Shown here: one piece after another, positions 58,535-64,000 of the stretch | How positions within the stretch are numbered: the stretch's first letter is position 1 | How the letters are laid out: each line of letters starts with the position of its first letter | Source: Siphonodentalium dalli | Taxonomy: Eukaryota > Mollusca > Scaphopoda > Gadilida > Siphonodentaliidae | Assembly: GCA_032622095.1 (NCBI GenBank) | Contig: CP136065.1 | Location: 53,253,949 to 53,317,948 of the forward strand | Length of the DNA stretch: 64,000 bases | Reading direction: 5' to 3' | Translations under genes and position numbers: made by a program | Notes under the pieces: model-generated | The model's input: only the letters and a program-made list of their open reading frames with translations | Told to the model about the DNA's origin: nothing | Database searches by the model: none

Positions 58535-58690
58535 ATGTCAAAGTCGTCGAATTTCCTAACTTCGTGCGTTGTCTATGAATCTCCATATCACTCTCCTTCC
58601 AGGGGTATGGACTATTCTACGTCGGATAGTAAGAGGGCGTCGGCCATGCCTCCCCAAGGAAATCTCTTCACAAACTTCGAGGAAGTCCGG
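58535..58690 (+). CDS. First coding exon of an unidentified host gene (partial)
   Basis: ATG in a good context (GCCGCCATGT, G at -3) opens 52 codons that end exactly at a consensus donor (CGG|GTAAGT, GT at 58691-58692). The intron would be phase 0. The peptide begins MSKSSNFLTSC and ends GNLFTNFEEVR. It is rich in serine (11 of 52), with SP and PS pairs (ESPYHSPSRG), so it looks like a disordered, possibly phosphorylated N-terminus. Codon use is more GC-rich than the flanks. The frame read past the donor (to 58753) turns AT-rich and stops quickly, as expected for intron. No downstream exon was recognised within the remaining 5.3 kb, so intron 1 may be longer than the window. I do not recognise the protein family. 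A chance ATG frame with a donor is the alternative. Confidence 0.6.
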
Positions 58691-61085
58691 GTAAGTTTAT
58701 ACTCCATATATAGTTTCATATTAAAAGTATTCAATGCAAACAAAAAATATTAACTGAGAACGCCTAATGCCGATTAACAATTATCCAAGGAAATGTATTC
58801 CAAGAGTTTCTGTTTCTATGTTTTTTCACAAGAGGAAATCTATTTGAGACAAAACTGGCGTTCGTCCTCCAAAACGCGTGTTATATTATATGTATATATA
58901 AGGTGCCAGAATTATATCTCTTAATGTGATATTTTATTTCAAATAAAAACAGACAGTAGAAAATGCTGATAATTTTGAGTGGGAAACGTATTTATATTTC
59001 CGTATTATATATATTATAAATTGTATTCTATTTGATTGTATTGCATAAGCATGTATACATACGTCGGGTTAGAAGTGTATATTAATATTCACATGAATAT
59101 TCGTAACTAAACATGTACTTAATATCAAACCAGAGACTAAAATTAACCCAAATCAAGCTGTTAGATGCATTCTTGACCTTCAAACCGTCTGCCAATTCAC
59201 TATCACGTCCAGGCAATATACATGTACACGAAATTCGTATATGATCGCGCCTTGTGTGAATTTTCTTAACGCACTCAAGTGTCCGTTGTATTTCTAACCA
59301 ATTTAGTTCATGATTTTGTTTAGATTTTTTCGGTCTAATTATATGGAAAGAAAGATATATATATACTTCAGCGTTAAGTGTTTTTTTTTCTTTCGTTCCC
59401 TAATTCTAGCTCTATTTTAAAAGATACAACGATGGTATACGAACATTTTACGCGAATAAAGAATATGCCCAATCAGCCAGATATGTGTCTTCATCAGAGG
59501 AAAAATCTGACTATTTATGCATACTTTAAATTATGTAAAAATATAAGTAAAAAGAAAGAAAACAGTCAATTGTCATCGATAGCGTGTACCGAACCCGAAA
59601 GTATATCCATCTAAATTTTCTACAAAAAAAATAAAAACACTACGCGAGAATCTACCGATAAAGAAGGCTAATTCACAAGGTAGTTTTGCAGCAGAATGTA
59701 GGAAACGTCGGTTGAAATATTCGTCACCAATTACAATTGGTTCGTTCAATGAACGCTGCGTGAATTTCAGATAATCTGATGGCATACGTGCTGGTTCAAC
59801 AACGACGCGATCTCTAGTTTACAACCTGATTGTGGTGCCAAACTCTATAAAGAATTAGACCCTCGCTTCCAAATTGTTTAATATGAAAGCTTGCAGATTT
59901 CTTGCCATATTTATTAAGTCTGACATATACCGGAGAACAACAGCCTAATGAAATAATCGTGCTAGAAAATATTCATCGTTTACAACTGGTTGTTGCTGTT
60001 CCCTCGATTTTACTGTTGGAATATTCGCCAATCTTTTTTATCTATTTTTATGACATTCAATATATGTTAATAGGATCTATCAAAAACGACTAATTGTGAA
60101 ATAGCACGAAAAAGTTATTCTAACTTCAAATCATGTTGTATTAGCAGATTCAAGATCTGATGGTAGGAAAATATTCCATCATTTGTCTAAAACAATATGA
60201 AAAGAAACTATTTGTTCGAAACTAAACTGCCGGAAGAATCTAACTATATTGTCGGTTCTCACCAAACTCCTCCTGTCGCCATAACCCTACGCCCAGGTAC
60301 TCATTATTCCACATTTACATCAATATCAGTTCTTCATAAATGGAGATTCGAAAAATGTATCCCGCTTATTTGCATTTATTAAACTAGACGTATCTAAGTC
60401 GAAATTAGGCGACATGCATGTATCTGAACAGAAAACATTTATTCTAACTGAAGTTGAATTATTAGTCAGGTTCAGTCCCACGTAGTGCACATTTAATGCG
60501 TGTTGCCATTGCCAACGAAAATCAACTGACACACGTGATCATTTCGCCTATACGTATATCGTCAAGCTGTTTAGAAGTGTTGTGTACAACAAGTAGCATA
60601 CTAAACTTGTAACAAAGTGGAATAATGCTATCTTCCTATGAACCAATGAGCGATCACCGCTGTGCAGGTGGTGGTTTACAAGTTTTATCTTGATTGAAAC
60701 CAATGAAGCATATTGTGGTCGGTCACATTGTGGCAGCTTTCTCAGCACCCGGCTATACGTTTCGCTATATAGACGTTGGCTGATATCTATAAACGTGTAG
60801 GGTTCGCGCCGTGAAATTTTGTGGCTGCTATCACCTAGTGCACCTCCATGGTAATACCATAGCAACATACATTACAAATACTTGTGGCTGAACCTGGCTA
60901 TTATGAAAATCACAACACACGAAAGCTAATATGCTTAGCTAGTACCTAAATTGGTTTATTATAGACAATTACTATGTTTATGTTTTCCATAAGATGACGA
61001 AATTGGTGCACATGTTCTAATGTTTCAATTAACCCATTAGTGTTGATTCGTACATAAAATATTTACTTTTTGCAAAACGCACAAA
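58691..61085 (+). other. Probable first intron, non-coding
   Basis: AT-rich sequence without recognised repeats or exons. The short frames at 59378-59614, 60197-60382 and 60548-60868 have no family features or paired splice sites that I could support. Confidence 0.4.
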
Positions 61086-61249
61086 ACTTCTCTGAATTGT
61101 CTGTATATATCAGGTTGTATAAGATAAAACTTCCCTGAACTTTCTGTATGTCTGGTTGTATAAGATAAAACTTCCCTGAACTTTCTGTATATCTGGTTTG
61201 ATAAGATAAAACTTCCCTGAACTTTATGTATATATCAGGTTGTATAAGT
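61086..61249. repeat. Tandem repeat of 41-43 bp, about 3.5 units
   Basis: GGTTGTATAAGATAAAACTT followed by CCCTGAACTTTCTGTATRTC is repeated three times with small changes. A partial unit lies at each end. Confidence 0.88.
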
Positions 61250-61363
61250 TAACACCGTGGGTCTTAGAAATCAGACAACGGGAGCTTATGTCACTTGAAA
61301 ATAAGTTTGACACCAATTATTTTCAATGAACTAGGACCGAACAATTGTGCTAATGTTAGAACA

Positions 61364-61832
61364 TTAAAAGGACATGATTCATTCGAGCTTCCAAATATTG
61401 TCTAAGTAATTTGGAAGGAGATATACAATAAGTTGATAAATAACAAGAAATATTGATATAACGGCGTCATATGCTCTGAAAAATGCTTGCCATGGTCACA
61501 GCCATTTTCCAGCTCTTTTGAATTTTCCGCACAACATTGAAACAGCACAAAATTGAAACAAACGCTCTAATTTTTTACCATATCGGGAATAAACTAACAT
61601 GGAACGCTCTTTTCTGTGCATGCCGTACACATGGTTGTTGTTTGTTTGGGACAAAATCACCTTGTTCAAAGTTGTATTTTTACGACTTCAGTGCGTCTTT
61701 CTGCGACATATATTGCCCGCAGAAAGATAGTTCAAGTATGTATCAACCTATATATATATTTCGATACCGTGAAAAATTCAAAAGCGAATACTATTGGGTG
61801 TATGTGTTAGCGCAAACCGCCGTGTGGCTTTA
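61364..61832 (+). mobile_element. TTAA element, GTGGCTTTAA family, longer copy
   Basis: TTAAAAGGACATGATTC to CGCCGTGTGGCTTTAA. Collinear with 4034-4376 but with extra central sequence, including AACGCTCTAATTTTTTACC. The frames 61537-61833 and 61616-61810 lie entirely inside it. Confidence 0.78.
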
Positions 61833-64000
61833 AAACGTTTTTGAAAATCTACCTTTTATGACACTTATAAGGGAAATATGAGTTTCACCAGATTTTTCTC
61901 AGGTGTGTTTTATGAATTGTAATTTAAGTATACTTTGAAAGGGAGTTTAATGTGGTTGGAAGTACTGCGGTAAGAGATCATCTCTTTAAATAGTTCTGAA
62001 CCGACCGTTCTCAAATGATAGCCTATATTCCTGGATAAGTGCAGGCGTTTCACATATCTCGCCAACTCAACAAAGGAATAGTTGTAGCATGGTATACCGA
62101 TGGCAACAATGCTTGTCTGGGGGTGGTATGCGTTTCTATGTCTGAGTAATCAGGCGTAGAGGTTGTCAAGGAGTGTTTATTGAACGTCAGATAAGTTTGT
62201 CTGCAGCGGTGCTCATGTATCCGTTGCAGATCGCGTTCAATAATAAGAGCATGTAGCAAGAGTATGGCATGTATGTACACAACTACTAACCCCGAACGCT
62301 CCCACTTGCGATAACATTGCCCGTATTAGATGTGCAAGACACATAATGTCCGTTAACCCACAGCAATGGCGAGTTGGTTTTATTCCCGAGAAGGGCCGAT
62401 TTGTTTTCACCGCATATACAGTTCGGGGCAGTTGGTTATCGCGTAAAGTCACCTGGTTTCAAAGTGACATTAGTTTTCGCGGTCTTTCTTTCGCCAGGTG
62501 AACTGACGACGTTATTGAAACACCGCTAATCCAACCAACCTAAGTGTATGTGAGCAAATAATGAGGCACTGCTGAAGGTTAACAATGTTTCCCTCCTCAT
62601 AAATATCAGTTCAAAAATAGCCGGATTTTTTAAAGACTTGACTCTTCTGCTTTGAATGTATAGTAAACTGGACATCATGTAACTATAGCTACTATTTTTG
62701 TTTCAACGTTCAAAGGGAGACAACTCATACCTCTGCATCAGGTGATATGTCTTTGAATAGAAAACTTATTTCTAAAACTAAATTAATATAAATAAAACTG
62801 TACCTGAATCCTTGATCACAAGAACAGAAAGATAATAGTGCAATCTATAGTATACACACTGGTTGATTGGTTTAAATAGATTAATTTTGATAGAAAACAT
62901 TGTCTTTATTTTGAACACCAGGAAGTGTCGTTATGAAGCAATTTTCTTTCACTGGATAAGTGCTCTTGCTTTTCAATGTATCCATGAGTTTGAGGATGTA
63001 GGCTCAATTCTGTACGAATTAAGTTTCTTTAAAAATTGCCATGAGCATTAATGTTGAGACTGCCCATCTGTGCGCCACCCGAACGTATCCAAGAGTTGAA
63101 TTCAACTGGGGCATATACGCATGTCACGTGATTTGAATTGTCTACGTTTAGAGGAACTTTAATTGTGTGTACAATAACATATTTCTCGCTTCTAGACACA
63201 TGTCTACGTCCGTTTGTTTGGCCCCGTCAGATTGATAAATTGCAATACTAATACAAGGCAAAGGCACATTTAACAGGTACATAATTATTATAAAATAGTA
63301 TATAATTACAACTACTTTCGATCTCGTTTGAATGCGTGCATTTGATTGACGAAGGCCCTTAGATACGCTTGGTAGCGACAGTCTCTATCAGTGGAGGGAA
63401 ATGTCGTTTCCCGCATCACTGGGCGTAGTGATACTTTAAGAAACTGGGCGACTCCACCGGTCGCCTCATATCATGACATCATTTCGTAAACACATCCAAA
63501 GTTATCATACCGCGAACACAAAATTAACGAATACGACTTATCAGTGAAACTGTGAAATGCGATGCCTTAGTTTGGGATAAAGGAATATGTTACATAACTA
63601 TTCCACTATTAGTATTAACATTTCTCCAGCTTCATGCCAATACTAATGTGACATGACATTGATCAGGAGAGCAACGTGACAATTATAGCGTTGGTTTACA
63701 TTTCGAGTTTGTCATCGGAGACCGCAAATTCGGTCGGGAAGTTCGGGAACACCGCTTCGGAATTTGAGTGTGTTTGGTAGATGTCATAGAATCGTTAAAA
63801 ATAAGGGATTTTTTTTTACACCAGCAAGATATTTTGATAGCTTACGGGTGCTTTTGTGTAGTTTATCGTTGGAAACAGATATTGAAGTGTGTGTATCTTA
63901 CGAACTTCCGGTCGGTCGCCCAGTTTATTTTCGATCCAATTTCCCAATTTCCGCTAAAAGTCCAGACACAAGTATCACTTGGATAGTATTACTATTTAGT
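61833..64000. other. Non-genic sequence to the window end
   Basis: About 2.2 kb with no recognised repeat family or exon. If the gene starting at 58535 is real, this is probably still intron. Confidence 0.4.

Noticed and set aside
58691-64000. Further exons of the gene starting at 58535
   Set aside because: No frame with a credible acceptor, donor and protein-like composition was found by eye.

Overview
The window looks like gene-poor, AT-rich nuclear DNA of a marine invertebrate. A lophotrochozoan, probably a mollusc, is my inference. It rests on frequent TACATGTA motifs, a retroelement tail with ACGTTAAACCC followed by TCAA-like repeats (about 52525-52555), abundant short inverted-repeat elements, and the protein families of the two recognisable retroelement/transposon remnants. 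There are no operons, ribosome-binding sites, CRISPR arrays or other prokaryotic features. No rRNA or complete tRNA gene was found. Nearly all open frames here are short chance frames or frames inside repeats.

Layout. 1-6.9 kb: a 63-bp minisatellite (1642-2321) and the first copies of several short inverted-repeat families. 6.9-9.1 kb: a tandem array of about 555-bp units, broken by a TTAA element. 9.9-31.6 kb: a dense field of miniature inverted-repeat elements (TTAA-flanked families, a TA-flanked foldback family, several large hairpins) in sequence without genes. 32.7-36.8 kb: a 4.1-kb element bounded by long terminal inverted repeats. It carries on the minus strand a decayed protein with motifs that I read as FEN/XPG-type 5' nuclease plus a C-terminal cysteine cluster. 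This is the most interesting object in the window. 37-47 kb: more miniature elements, a 73-bp tandem repeat and one nested pair of TTAA elements. 47.3-52.6 kb: a duplicated, chimeric LINE region with gag-like zinc knuckles. 53-58 kb: more miniature elements and the C-terminal end of a LINE reverse transcriptase ORF (minus strand). 58.5-58.7 kb: one convincing first coding exon of a host gene on the plus strand, ending in a consensus splice donor. The remaining 5 kb would be its first intron.

How the parts relate. At least six distinct families end in TTAA and have the behaviour of piggyBac-mobilised non-autonomous elements, but no piggyBac transposase is visible in the window. One insertion can be read directly, because it interrupts a tandem unit (8668-8957). 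A second family leaves 9-bp duplications and a third TA duplications, so at least three different transposition machineries have acted here. Several elements share a single TTAA with their neighbour or sit inside the loop of another palindrome. All family identifications come from reading the sequence; no database search or alignment program was run.
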